Below are positions 1-10,500 of a stretch of DNA of 64,000 nucleotides, in pieces. Each line of letters starts with the position of its first letter. Position 1 is the first letter of the stretch. The position numbers were made by a program, and so were the translations under genes. The notes under the pieces were generated by a model, which worked only from the letters and a program-made list of their open reading frames with translations, did no database searches and was not told the DNA's origin. The stretch comes from Trichopria drosophilae (Eukaryota > Arthropoda > Insecta > Hymenoptera > Diapriidae), in NCBI GenBank assembly GCA_030407085.1, contig CM059586.1:89215501-89279500 (forward strand), written 5' to 3'.

Positions 1-469
1 TGTACATTTACAAGCTCTACGGAAATTTTACACCGCTTTTTAAAGAAATTTTACATTGAGCAGGTAATACTTTACCAGGTATCGGTAACTTTCCTGCGAT
101 TATCAGTGGTATTTTTGTGTCCTACGATTTTCGTGGTAAATTTACATCAACACTTTTTACAGTGCACTAGCGAACGAGCTCTTTTAAATCTCTAACACTA
201 TGTCATATTAGCTCAGAATTAACAAATAAGAAACGATACTTTAACTTTAAGTAATTAAAATCTTACGACCTCTTAAAACAAATGACATGTCAAATACATG
301 CATAAGAATGTACTTTTATTCATTTCATTTATTACCATTGTTTCTCTTCTTTAATCTTTTGATGTAAATATAGTGAATCGTTCTAAATATAGATGTGCCC
401 ACATATGTGTATATAAAACTACTCCGTTTACTCTTCCAAATTTTTAACATAGCATAAAAGTGAACTTAC
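1..469 (-). other. RRP12 intron 2 (partial) with a dispersed repeat
   Basis: This stretch follows the donor at 469 and has no coding match. Positions 1-155 are an inverted copy of a repeat also present at about 39915-40020: both hold the words GGTAAATTTACATCAACA and ACACAAAAATACCACTGATAATCG (or their complements). A shorter related piece is at 38545-38615. Confidence 0.6.
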
Positions 470-871
470 CGACTAAAAGAAAGGTTTGAACAATTACTCC
501 AGCTGCTAGCAAAGGTACCAAAAGTTTTGAAAGTCGAAGCTCCTGCAGAACTTTCAATATCGTCAAATTCGACATTCTCAGTTTCATCAATTTTTGTACC
601 TTGAAGAGCATCGTGTTTACGTAGCACTTCTGCAGTGAGACCTGATTTGGGACCTGGACAACATTAACAAATAAATAATTAATGTTTTCGAAGAATTTGA
701 CAAGTATTTAATAGAATGCTTGGGTTTGTACGTACCTTGAATAGGTGGAAAGAAAATAGACCGAGCCTGATCTCGGTATTTTTTAGTTTCTGGGTTAGAA
801 CTTGAACTTTTTCCTTTTGCCCATCGCTTAGCATTTTTTCTGCTATTTAAACGAGGTGCTAATTTCCCCAT
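470..871 (-). CDS. RRP12: RRP12-like ribosome-biogenesis protein, first two coding exons (partial)
   Basis: Family role: RRP12 is a nucleolar HEAT-repeat protein needed for pre-40S/60S maturation and export. Seen: coding exon 1 is 736-871 and exon 2 is 470-641, joined across a 94-bp GT-AG intron with phase kept (136 + 172 nt). The start is the ATG at 871, which gives MGKLAPRLNSRKNAKRW; an upstream in-frame Met in the same open frame gives a poor match to the family. Residues 13-40 (NAKRWAKGKSSSSNPETKKY...ARSIFF) match the conserved basic N-terminal box of RRP12, and exon 2 encodes LTAEVLRKHDALQGTKID followed by GTFASSWSNCSNLSFSR, the segment that precedes the first HEAT repeats. Exon 2 ends at a gtaagt donor (469); the next exon must lie left of the window. 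About 102 of roughly 1300 residues are present. Confidence 0.88.
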
Positions 872-1332
872 TATTATCAAACTTTCTTGATTTCCGCAAT
901 TTTTCAATTTTCGCGAGTCGAGCAGAGAGAAAAACACGTGCTATGAGGAAGAGGGTTGTTTCTGCGCAAATTACTGCACTGCACGCAAACAACGAGAATC
1001 TAGTGTCTTTTCAGGGATGATCTAGGGTTTTCTGTCACAATGTTTCAATGTGATTGGCTATATTATAATTTAGTGAAAATGCGCGCGCATGTATTTAAAA
1101 TGTAAATGTTTTGATTCAGTTGTTTTTATAATTCGTATTTTGATAAAACTGAGACCATTTGGGCCAATCAACTTCTATACAATTTAAGGCGGTTCTAAAG
1201 TACTCAGATGATAAGGTAGGAATTTTCACTAAAAACCGTAAATAAAAAGTGACTGAAACGATTTTTGAAATTCGGGCACTGTAAGGGCAGTTTTAATTAC
1301 TATAAACAGTTTCCTAGAAAATACGAAAGATA

Positions 1333-1405
1333 TTGATTGAGAACTGACCGAGAATTTTCGGAAATAAATAAAAATCACTTATTTCCGAAAATTCCTCATC
1401 AGTTC
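1333..1405. repeat. Long near-perfect hairpin
   Basis: Arms of about 31 nt, beginning ATTGAGAACTGACCGAGAA and ending TTCTCAAT, flank a short AT loop around 1366-1376. It shares the word CTGACCGAGAATTTTC with the hairpins at 20337, 42365, 43248 and 51520. It sits 5' of the RRP12 start in intergenic DNA and abuts a TTAA element end at 1410. Confidence 0.6.
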
Positions 1406-1409
1406 TCAA

Positions 1410-2733
1410 TTAACCCATTAACGCCGAAATGCACAGAAACTTTACTGCAACTTCAACGCTTATTTTGAATATGAACTAAATTTCGAAAAAAATAAAAACT
1501 ATCAGATTCCACCATTTTCGAGATAGCTCTTTCGAATGGTAGTAAGAAAATTATTAAAAAATTGAAATTTATATATGATTTTGACATATATGTATAGTAG
1601 AAAAACATTTTTTCAGGACGCATTTTTTACATATATCGAGTTTTCGATACAATATGTTACTTTGAGTGAGCTAAAATATATTGCAAGGGTGCACTCGATA
1701 GTTGTACTTAAAAGATACACTGGTGTATATTTAAATCTATTAGAATATTATTTAAGTCTATTAGAATACAAGTGCATGAAGTAAGTGTTTTGCAACTTTT
1801 ATTTATTAATACTTCGGCTGGCCTGTCGTCGGGGTCGAAGTTTTGAAAATGCTCATTTTCAATTTTACGTCAACTCAGACCATAGGTCATAATTGTTAAT
1901 CATTTTCAATTTTCATACAGATAAGAAACACTATTTTGTTGTAACATCTCTATCGAAGCCACTTGGACATAAATATGATTGGACCCCCAAATATCGATAT
2001 AATTTTATATTATAATTGTATGCTGTTAGTAAACGAACGAGTATTAAGGAATAGCCGACTCTCCACTGGGTCGAAGTTTCTGAGCGAGCGAAGCGAGCGA
2101 GGCACCACGCCAACACTAGTTTTTTCTTGAAAACTATGGACTTTAGAAAAAATGTAAAAAGAACAACTATGTTCTAGAATAAGTCAAAGAAGACCCTCGA
2201 ATTTTTTCCGAATGTATTATCACAATTTTTTATTTAAAAAAATCGAAATTTTGAAAAAAATCATTTAAAAAATCTGAAAAAGTTTGAGAGTATTCTTTAA
2301 CCAATTCTAAGAATTTTTGCTTTAAGGAAATTTTCTCTACACTCTGTAGTTTACAAGAAAATTAATTATTAGTCTTGAAATCCATAAAAGTTTAATATTT
2401 TTTTTTAACTATAGACTTTGACGCAAATGTCCATATAGAAGGAAAATGTCTTGGAATTGGTTAAAAGAATACTCTCAAATTTTTTCAGATTTTTTAAATG
2501 ATTTGTTTTAAAATTTCGATTTTTTGAATATCATTTGTGATATTTACGTCACAAATTCGCATTTTTCGCAAAAACTATTGAAAATAGCAAAAAAAAAGTA
2601 TAACACAAAAAATGTTCAAAATTTGAAAATCTACAACTTTTGAGAAGCCAATATTTTTCTCTAAACGCTACATTATTGATACTCGTCGATATATTTTTGA
2701 AGATATCTCGCTCTTAACCGGTTAACGGGTACT
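1410..2733. mobile_element. Possible TTAA-type (piggyBac-like) non-autonomous element
   Basis: The left end reads TTAACCCATTAACGCCG (from 1410). The right end, read in reverse complement, is AGTACCCGTTAACCGG (ending near 2733). The ends are similar but not identical, and only the left TTAA is intact. No transposase reading frame is visible. Inside is a fold-back pair: 2230-2310 and 2450-2530 are inverted copies about 80 bp long. Positions 1800-1860 are an inverted copy of 52233-52290. Confidence 0.4.
2230..2530. repeat. Fold-back repeat, ~80-bp arms
   Basis: The left arm contains AATCATTTAAAAAATCTGAA then GAGAGTATTCTTTAACCAATTC. The right arm holds the complement of the same words with few changes. 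The loop is about 140 bp. No coding content. Confidence 0.65.
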
Positions 2734-2763
2734 GTATCATACATGTGCGTACTTGAATAACTT

Positions 2764-4869
2764 CCCAGTAAACGGAAAAGGATTGAAAATTATAGAAAGG
2801 GATTCATTTAATCTGATTTCAATTCAAAATCTGAACATTTTTAATCCTTAGCTATCCATGAGAAACTTGTAAAAGATTTCAATCGATTTTAATCCTGAAA
2901 TTGGAAATAAAACATTATACTTTTAATCCATTTCATTCCCTCAAAACTTTCCACTTATTCGAATCGTTTTCTATTCTCAGGACGGAATTGAAAAAAAATT
3001 CTCTGTATCCTTTCCAATAATTTAATCATTTTCGTCTCAAGGATCCCATTTTATTCACAGCAGAGGATAGAAAAATCGTCATTTGTATTATTTTAATCTT
3101 TAAATAATTGCTGTCATACGAATTTGTTTTAATCCTCTCTAGTGGATCGACCATTTTTATTTCTTATTATTTTAATCCCAGAAAGCTGTAATCCACTTAA
3201 ATTCGTGAAATCAGATTAAAATTGATTTCTTTCGATATTCTTTATTAATAATAAAGATTCTCGTAATTTTTAAACATATTAAGGAATTGTAATCAATATA
3301 CGTAAACTAATTACGAAAACTACGTATATATATGTAACTACAGAAAAATATAGAAATTAATTAGGCTGCAAATTTAATTTTACAATATTAACAACGTTAT
3401 AGTGCAATTTTCGCTTAAAATTACAACCTTTGTATTTTATCATTCAATTTTATTTTTTTTCAAAACCCAAAAAACTTGAAACATTTTTTTTTATTGTATA
3501 TTTTTATAAAAATAATAATAGAGGAAAACTCTGTTATTTATGTTAAACTCTGTTATATAATCTTTTTCTTCTTGTCCCATAATAGCGTCAATACACATGG
3601 GATATTACAGTCATCATGTCAAAACTTGTCCTACAGTACGTGATTGTCCAATGCTTGACATTTTCGTTAAAATAATTATTTATACATCTGGATTGGAGAG
3701 TTTTATACGTAAATTACTTTTTATAAAGTACAAACATTATTGATAATGACAAATTATGCAACATTTATGCTTTTATTAATTGCCAATTATGAAAAATGCA
3801 GATAGCTATGTTGTAGAGTGTCCCATAATACGGTCTTTTACCTTAATTGTGGACGAGAAATCATACAAAAAGGAACAAACAATTGTTTTAACCTTTCCCG
3901 CCAATTTAGACATTGCAGTTTTGTTCAAAATTAAAATGTCGTAAAATCCATATTCTTTATTCTTAAGGGAAGGTTGAAAGACAAAACAAACGATGTAGAA
4001 CAGAATCTGATGTGTGTAAAAATACAACGACACAGTAAAAAAAGTGTAATTTTAAATTTGTTTAAAATTATAAAGACGTAAACAATTGTAATTAAATTGC
4101 AAAACAATTTTCCAGAAAATTTTTTCATATGCTGCGTATAATATCTGAAATCGTATGTACGCATTAACCGACTCAATGGGATCCCCCCTTTTGATAGCCT
4201 CCAAAATTTTGTCATATTTTGCTTATCTCTGGCCGTTTTTGAGATAATTAAGAATTTTTAAAAATTTTAACGTGTAACAGAAATATCATATTACGTTACT
4301 GACAGTGATCGACAGTGGTAGACCAGTGGTTGGTGTCGCGCGCGATCGTTGTTTTTCTAGTCAAGTATTCTTGGTGGGGAACACTACTTGGATAGGTGAC
4401 CGCTTGAGAACAACTTTCTTAAGATAATTAAATCAGCTAAAAAAAGTTAAAAAATATTTGAATTAAATAAAAAATAATAATAAAATTAAAAATAAAAAAA
4501 AAATTTTTTGTATACAAAGAGGAAAAAATTTAAAAACAAAAAATTAAAATTTGCTATGCTTCTTAATTCTTACTGAAGGATACAGAAATAGGACTCAGAA
4601 GTATTGAAAGTTTCAATGCTTCTCAATCATTCTTGGTTTGCTGGGTATCCTTGAATATGGATTGAACAAAAATGTATGGCCTATATATGGTTAGAAAAGG
4701 ATTACCGTGAGCCAGTGCATGGTCTATCCCTGAATATAGATAGAAAAGATTTAACTTTCTTATTCATAATTCCCGTTAATCCGTTATCAGTGATTCAGAT
4801 TGTGGATTAAAAAGGATTGACAGGAATTCAAAATGTTTAATCCCTGGCAATCCTTTTCCGTTTGCTGGG
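2764..4869. mobile_element. CCCAG-ended TIR element carrying a 5S rRNA-like segment
   Basis: The left end is CCCAGTAAACGGAAAAGGAT (from 2764). The right end is its complement with one early change, ending CCGTTTGCTGGG at 4869. Subterminal DNA is rich in words such as GGATTGAAAA and TTTTAATCC. There is no transposase frame, so the element is non-autonomous. No clear target duplication can be read from the flanks. A 5S rRNA-like stretch lies near the right end (separate entry). Other elements with similar ends are at 19280, 23407, 34245 and 50436. It could be a composite of more than one insertion. Confidence 0.65.
4350..4420 (+). other. 5S rRNA-like segment
   Basis: The stretch CTACTTGGATAGGTGACCGC (4384-4403), continuing TTGAGAA, resembles the box C region of 5S rRNA (known animal form GTACTTGGATGGGTGACCGC, then CTGGGAA) at about 23 of 27 positions. 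The upstream part TAGTCAAGTATTC resembles the box A side. The 5' half of a 5S gene is not recognisable, so this is a derived fragment, not a 5S gene. Confidence 0.6.
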
Positions 4870-5040
4870 TTTTGAAGATTTCAAGCGATTTGAACAAAAA
4901 TTCGTATACAACCGTTTTTTATCAGTGTCTATCTGAATAATTGATTGTTGTTTGAAAATTCTGAATCCTAACCTGAAAATGACAACCTTCTACAGAGCAT
5001 AAATTAACGACACAACGCCATCTCATTGGCGCAAGGTACT

Positions 5041-5610
5041 AGAATCCCTAAATCTAAGTTTCAGGAAAAAATGAAAATTTGACCAACGTTTTTCAACCCG
5101 TATTTTTGACCCCTTTAGAATGTTATAAAATAGAAACTTAGCTTAGAAACGGAATCAGCTGAATCAAAACCTCTAGATCAAAGTTTCTGGAAAAAAGCAA
5201 ATTTCACCCTCAACCCTTATTTTTTCACTTATTTATTCAATTTCAACCCTTATTTCTCACCCCTTTAGAATGTTATAAAATAGAAACCAAACTTGGAAAT
5301 GGAATCAGCTGTGTTAAAAACCTCAAGATCTAAGTTTCTCGAAAAACTAAAAATTCCATCCACAACTGTTATTTTTCCACTTCTCTACTCTACTTCAACC
5401 CTTATTTTTCACCCCATTAGGATGTTATAAAGTGAAAACTGAGTTTAGAAATAGAATGAGCAATACAAAAAACCCCAAGATCTAAGTTTCTAGAAAAACT
5501 GAAAATTTCACCTTGAATCCTTATTTTTCACCCCTTCAGTATGTTTCAAAATGGAAACTGATCTCGGAAGTGTAATAAGGAGTACAAAAAACCTCGTAGA
5601 AATAAATTTT
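5041..5610. repeat. Degenerate tandem repeat, about 120-150 bp period, four units
   Basis: The phrase CCCCTTTAGAATGTTATAAA (with changes) recurs near 5109, 5261, 5409 and 5531, each followed by a diverged copy of GATCTAAGTTTCT and a run of CAACCCTTATTTTTCACC. No coding content. Confidence 0.8.
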
Positions 5611-7405
5611 ACGTATTTTAATGGATGATTCGCTTCTACCAGAATTGGCACGCCAAGGGGAAAATGCGGCACCAGTTAACCGGTTAAGACTTTGCCGTTT
5701 TTCTCGTCATTTCGCTTCAGAGCGCTGTGCGGATTTCGAATCGTTTTATTCAAACCGGTTTTGAACATTTGTTTCTGATTAAAAATTTAGACAAAAAGAT
5801 ACTGATTGAATCAACATCCGAATAATACAATAGTGTATAAGTAAAATGTTTGCGGCCCATTCGAAATAGATTCACCCATCAAAACAAAAGATATGTCTTT
5901 GATTCTTTTGTAACTCTGGAATAGTGTTCTACTTAAACTTCATGGCACGTGTTTTTTATTTTGACCTAAAAATACTTCTGAGGCATTGTGGCGGTATAAT
6001 GCGAAACTTTACTTCAAAAATTCACATTTTTTCAAATGTCCGCCATTTTGTCCACATTATCCAATCGATACGATTTTTTTTAAATGTGTGGAATTTCATC
6101 AACTTTAACTTGGCTCTGCCACATTTTGAATTGCTTAAAAAATCGTCGAGATAAATAAGAATAACTAAAAAAGTTTTATTTTCAAAATGGAATTTCTTAA
6201 AAAGCCCATCTTCGATTTCCGCCAAATTTGGAAATGTTTTTCAAGATTGTACGAGCTATCTTTCTACCAATCTCAATATGCCAACTTTTTTCGGAGATAC
6301 CGCCAGACAAAGATAGGCGCGATTTTTTACAAGTTTTGGCCCCATACATGCAGCAAATACGATCCATTATTCTGAAATACGACGACTCTCGCCTTTGAAT
6401 TTCCAGAATATTTACTTAAGAGCTACTTATAGGTGATAAAAATGGTTTGTGAAATCTCATAAGCTCAACTAATTTCTCCGAAATCGAAATTGTTTGAAAA
6501 TTTCTCTAGATATACGGGAAAAAAATAAATACAATAAAAATACGTTGAATAGTTCGAAAAAAAATGAATTTGACCCTTTATACCTTATGTTTAGATCAAA
6601 CTTAAGAACGCAGAGCTTTAATATCACAGATTGTCGAAAAGTCGATTTTGTTATGGCGGTGTACTTATTTTTTATCGAAACGTAACATATAAAGGGTAAA
6701 AATCTTTATTTTTGCAAGAAACACATTTTTTTTTTACTAAACGGTAGAATAAGTTCCCAAAACCAAAAATAGATTTCCAAAAAGTTGTGGTACCAAAAAA
6801 AAACCCTCCTCTGTGCACTTGCAAATTAATTTTTCTTACAACACCAAAAAATACATTGGAAAAGGGTAAATATTGCAAAAAAATTGCAGTACTAACTAAA
6901 TGCTTTCAATATTATAAAATTTCTTTGCTTTATTCTTACAAATATACAAATATAATAATGTAATATTGTACATTGAATTATGAATTTTTATACATCTTTC
7001 GTTCTTCACGCTGTCAAAAAGAGTGTTATTTTTCAGCAGTACATTTTTAAATCTCTGTTCTGTACATTTTACGTTTCTGCAAAACATGTTTAAAGCGGCT
7101 TTTCTAATAAACATGATTTAAACTCACATATTGTGTCTATATTGTACAATATTTTCGGCGTCCTCCTTACTGCACAATTCTTCATGCATAACATTTCGCT
7201 TCAAAAATATGTTTCATATCTAATTTCAATACCTTATTATTGCATTCAAAATTAGCAATACAACATTTTAGCAGTCTTACTAGAAAAATATGTTAATGAA
7301 ACTTCAATTTTGTTAGAATCTGTAGATAATTTACAAACAAATTATTTACAGTATTTACAATGCAATTGTAATAATGAATTATGGTCAAATGTTTATAATT
7401 GCATT
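5611..7405. other. Intergenic DNA and DHX33 3' UTR
   Basis: There are no convincing exons. Short open frames in both strands at 5924-6878 overlap one another and look random. A minus-strand AATAAA at 6929-6934, about 470 nt after the DHX33 stop, is a candidate poly(A) signal. Confidence 0.4.
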
Positions 7406-7585
7406 TCAATCGGATTTGTTAGATTGAGACTTTTGTTTTTCAGTCAACCAAGACGGTTCGACAACAGAGAGACCACGTAGATAACACCTTCCAGTAGCTA
7501 CTACATCTGTGAATAATACCAGTTGTGGTTTCCTTCCGAATAACACAGACGATGGATGAAACACGACTGGCTGTCTAGACAATAG
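7406..7585 (-). CDS. DHX33: DHX33 coding exon 7 (OB-fold C-terminus)
   Basis: The acceptor ttttcag at 7586-7588 is followed by LLSRQPVVFHPSSVLFGRKP, the HQPVAIHPSSVLF motif of the family, then VEPSWL and a TGA ending at 7406. The exon has no ATG and is only 59 codons, so open-frame searches miss it. Confidence 0.9.
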   Translation of the reverse strand, partial: LLSRQPVVFHPSSVLFGRKPQLVLFTDVVATGRCYLRGLSVVEPSWLTEKQKSQSNKSD

Positions 7586-10500
7586 CTGAAAATAAAACGT
7601 GATTAAAATACACTTGTATTTATTTCAATAAATGTACAATTGTAACGTCATATTAATAAAATGTTCATCAGCTACGCTGCCTTTTTATTTTATTTTGGGT
7701 TTCATTCAAATAAATGTAAAACTGTTCCTATACAATACAATTCTAATATTTCGATTTGATCTCCATAATTTACAACAACGCTTCGTTTAGTAAAATACCT
7801 GTCATATTTATATGTCAAAGTATGCTAATAATTCGAGGTGTAGCGTTGGGAAATTCCTACTTAACCCATTACGTACCAAACGGACGAAAAATCGTCGTTG
7901 ACTTTGATGTTATTTTTTTGTATGAAAAAGAGAATAAAAAAAAATCGGCATAACCCATTTCTGATGTAAAATTTATCGCTCTTTCAGAATCGGTGGTCAA
8001 AATGTATTAATAATAAATATTGAAAAAGTTATAAACAATTAAAACAAAAAAAAACATGATTTTTCGAGAAAATATTGCTTTATAACTCTTGACTTTGCAT
8101 GGAAAATGTCATTGAATTGCCTTAAACGCATAAAATTTTGCGTCCATGGACCCTCAGCTATAAGCTCATACAGTTACTTTTTCTAAATTTCAAAATGGCG
8201 CGCGACAACATGGCGTGGAAGCCTAAAACAATGATCCATAAAATCACTATTTTGCCTGAAATTTTAAAAACGGGTTTTTGGGGTCGCTGATTACGAATTT
8301 GAAGTCAGTTTTCGAAAATTCAAGATGGCGAAGCCAATATGGCGGACTAATTTTTTGAAATTTGATGAAATCGTTTGAAATTTGTTACTCGGGGGTTTTT
8401 GGGGTCATTGATTATAAATTCGAAATCAGTTTTAGAAAATTCAAAATGGCGGACTAACTTTTTGATATTTGATGAAATCGTTTGAAATTTGTTACTCGGG
8501 GGTTTTTGGGGTCATTGATTACGAATTCGATGTCAGTTTTAGAAAATTCAAAATGGCGGAGCCAATATGGCAGACTAACGCATCAAAGATTATCATCTTT
8601 TTTTAAAACCACAAAATTGTAAAAAGTAAAAAAACAAAATATAAAATATAAAAATTAAAAAATTAAAAAAAAAGTTTTAAAAAAGTGAAAAAGGCTCCCT
8701 TTTATACGTTTACCGCCAAGTGGTGGAAGCCGGGCAACGGACAAATTTTTTGACGGCTAAGAAACGTATTCTGTATAGAAAAATATTGAAAATATTTTAC
8801 CGTCATACCGCATCCGCCAGTTTGAATTCCGAATTCAAAATTGTATTCTCGAAAACTGACTTCAAATTCGTAATCAGTGACCCCAAAAACCCCCGAATTT
8901 TTCTGAAAAAAAATGGTTTCAGCTTTTGAAAACAGGTAAAAATGGGGGAAACTCAGACCTATTGTGAGCAACATTGGTGCCCCTACCTACCAACTTGCAA
9001 AATACTTGACCAAACCACTTCAAAAACTGACGGGGTAGATGGTTCTCCCATCCAAAACTATTTAGATTTTGTTAACAAGCTAAAATTTCTTAGCATTGAT
9101 GTGGAATCCTTATTCACTAATGTCCCCATCCCAGAAACCTTAAACATCATCAAAAAAGATCAGACTATGCCCTCAAATTTGCTTCCCTTGGTCGAGCACT
9201 GTTTGACTTCCACTTACTTCCAGCTCCAGGGAAGCTTCTACGAACAGAAATCTGGAGCAGCCATGGGTTCTCCGATTTCTCCAATCATAGCAAATATATT
9301 CATGGAACATTTGAAAGCAAAATACTGGAGTTGACAAGTCACAAGCCTTCGGCTCGATTTAGGTATGTGGATGATACCTTCGTAGTATGGCCACTACCTC
9401 AGTTTCTGGAATTTTTTAATGCCCAACATCCAAGCATCAGATTTACCGTGAAAATTGATCAAAATAGACAACTCCCCTTTTTACATGTAACAGTCACTCG
9501 CAATCAAGACGGCTCCTTGGGCCACCAAGTATATCGCAAGCCTACAAGTACAGATAGATATCTTAATGCCACATCTCACCATCACCCTTCACAGAAAAAC
9601 TCTTTTATTATTTCATTAATGTACAGAGTCTTCACTATTTCCAAACGCTCTAGAATCAACAGCGACGTACAACACTTGGAAACTGGTTTAAGCAAAAATT
9701 GTTATAGGATCCAAGACATCAGACGGATCAGGGATAAGGTGCAGAATAAGATCTCTGCACAAAAAGAACCTTGTCCTCAGGAAAACCAGGATAAACCAAA
9801 AGTAGTTCTTCTTCCGTATTTAAGAGATACAACCGACCGCATCAGCAAAGTACACGGAAAACACAATCCGAACGATCTTCCAACCTCCAAAGAAGATCGG
9901 AAAAATATTGCCTAGTACCAAAGACCCAAGACCACCTTTAAGCTCAACAGGAGTCTATGAGATACCCTGCACATACGGAAAGTATACATTAGGGAAACCA
10001 ATAGGATGATTAGTACAAGGATCAAAGAGCAACGGTGCGCCAAATATGGTCATTTTGAAGTCTGACCTTGCTGAACATTGGATGAATACTCACATACTAT
10101 CCAGTATGACCAAGCTCGAGTGTTGGTAAGATCCCATGGATATTTTGAAAGAAAAATCGGAAAGGCCTCGAGATCCATAAAAATCCTAACAACTTAAGCA
10201 GGGTCAAAGGATATCAAGTGAACCCTACACTGCTAGAAATTTCTGTAGCAATTTTCTGAAACATGTAACCGAAGCTTTTTACGGTTACCGTTTCAGAATT
10301 TTACAAAACATGAACAGAAATTTCGGAAACGGTAACCGTAAAAACTTCGGTTACACGTTTCAGAAAATTTTCAATTACAGTAACAGAATAGTATAAGGGG
10401 AGTAAAATTTGTTTGCTTTATCATATTTTTTGTGTGTTTTCTATGATTTATTGTCCTTTGTTTGGGGAAGGCTACCCTGTTATTAAAAATAGAAAATTTA

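Noticed and set aside
4350..4420. A functional 5S rRNA gene
   Set aside because: Only the box C side is recognisable; the 5' half and the closing stem are missing.
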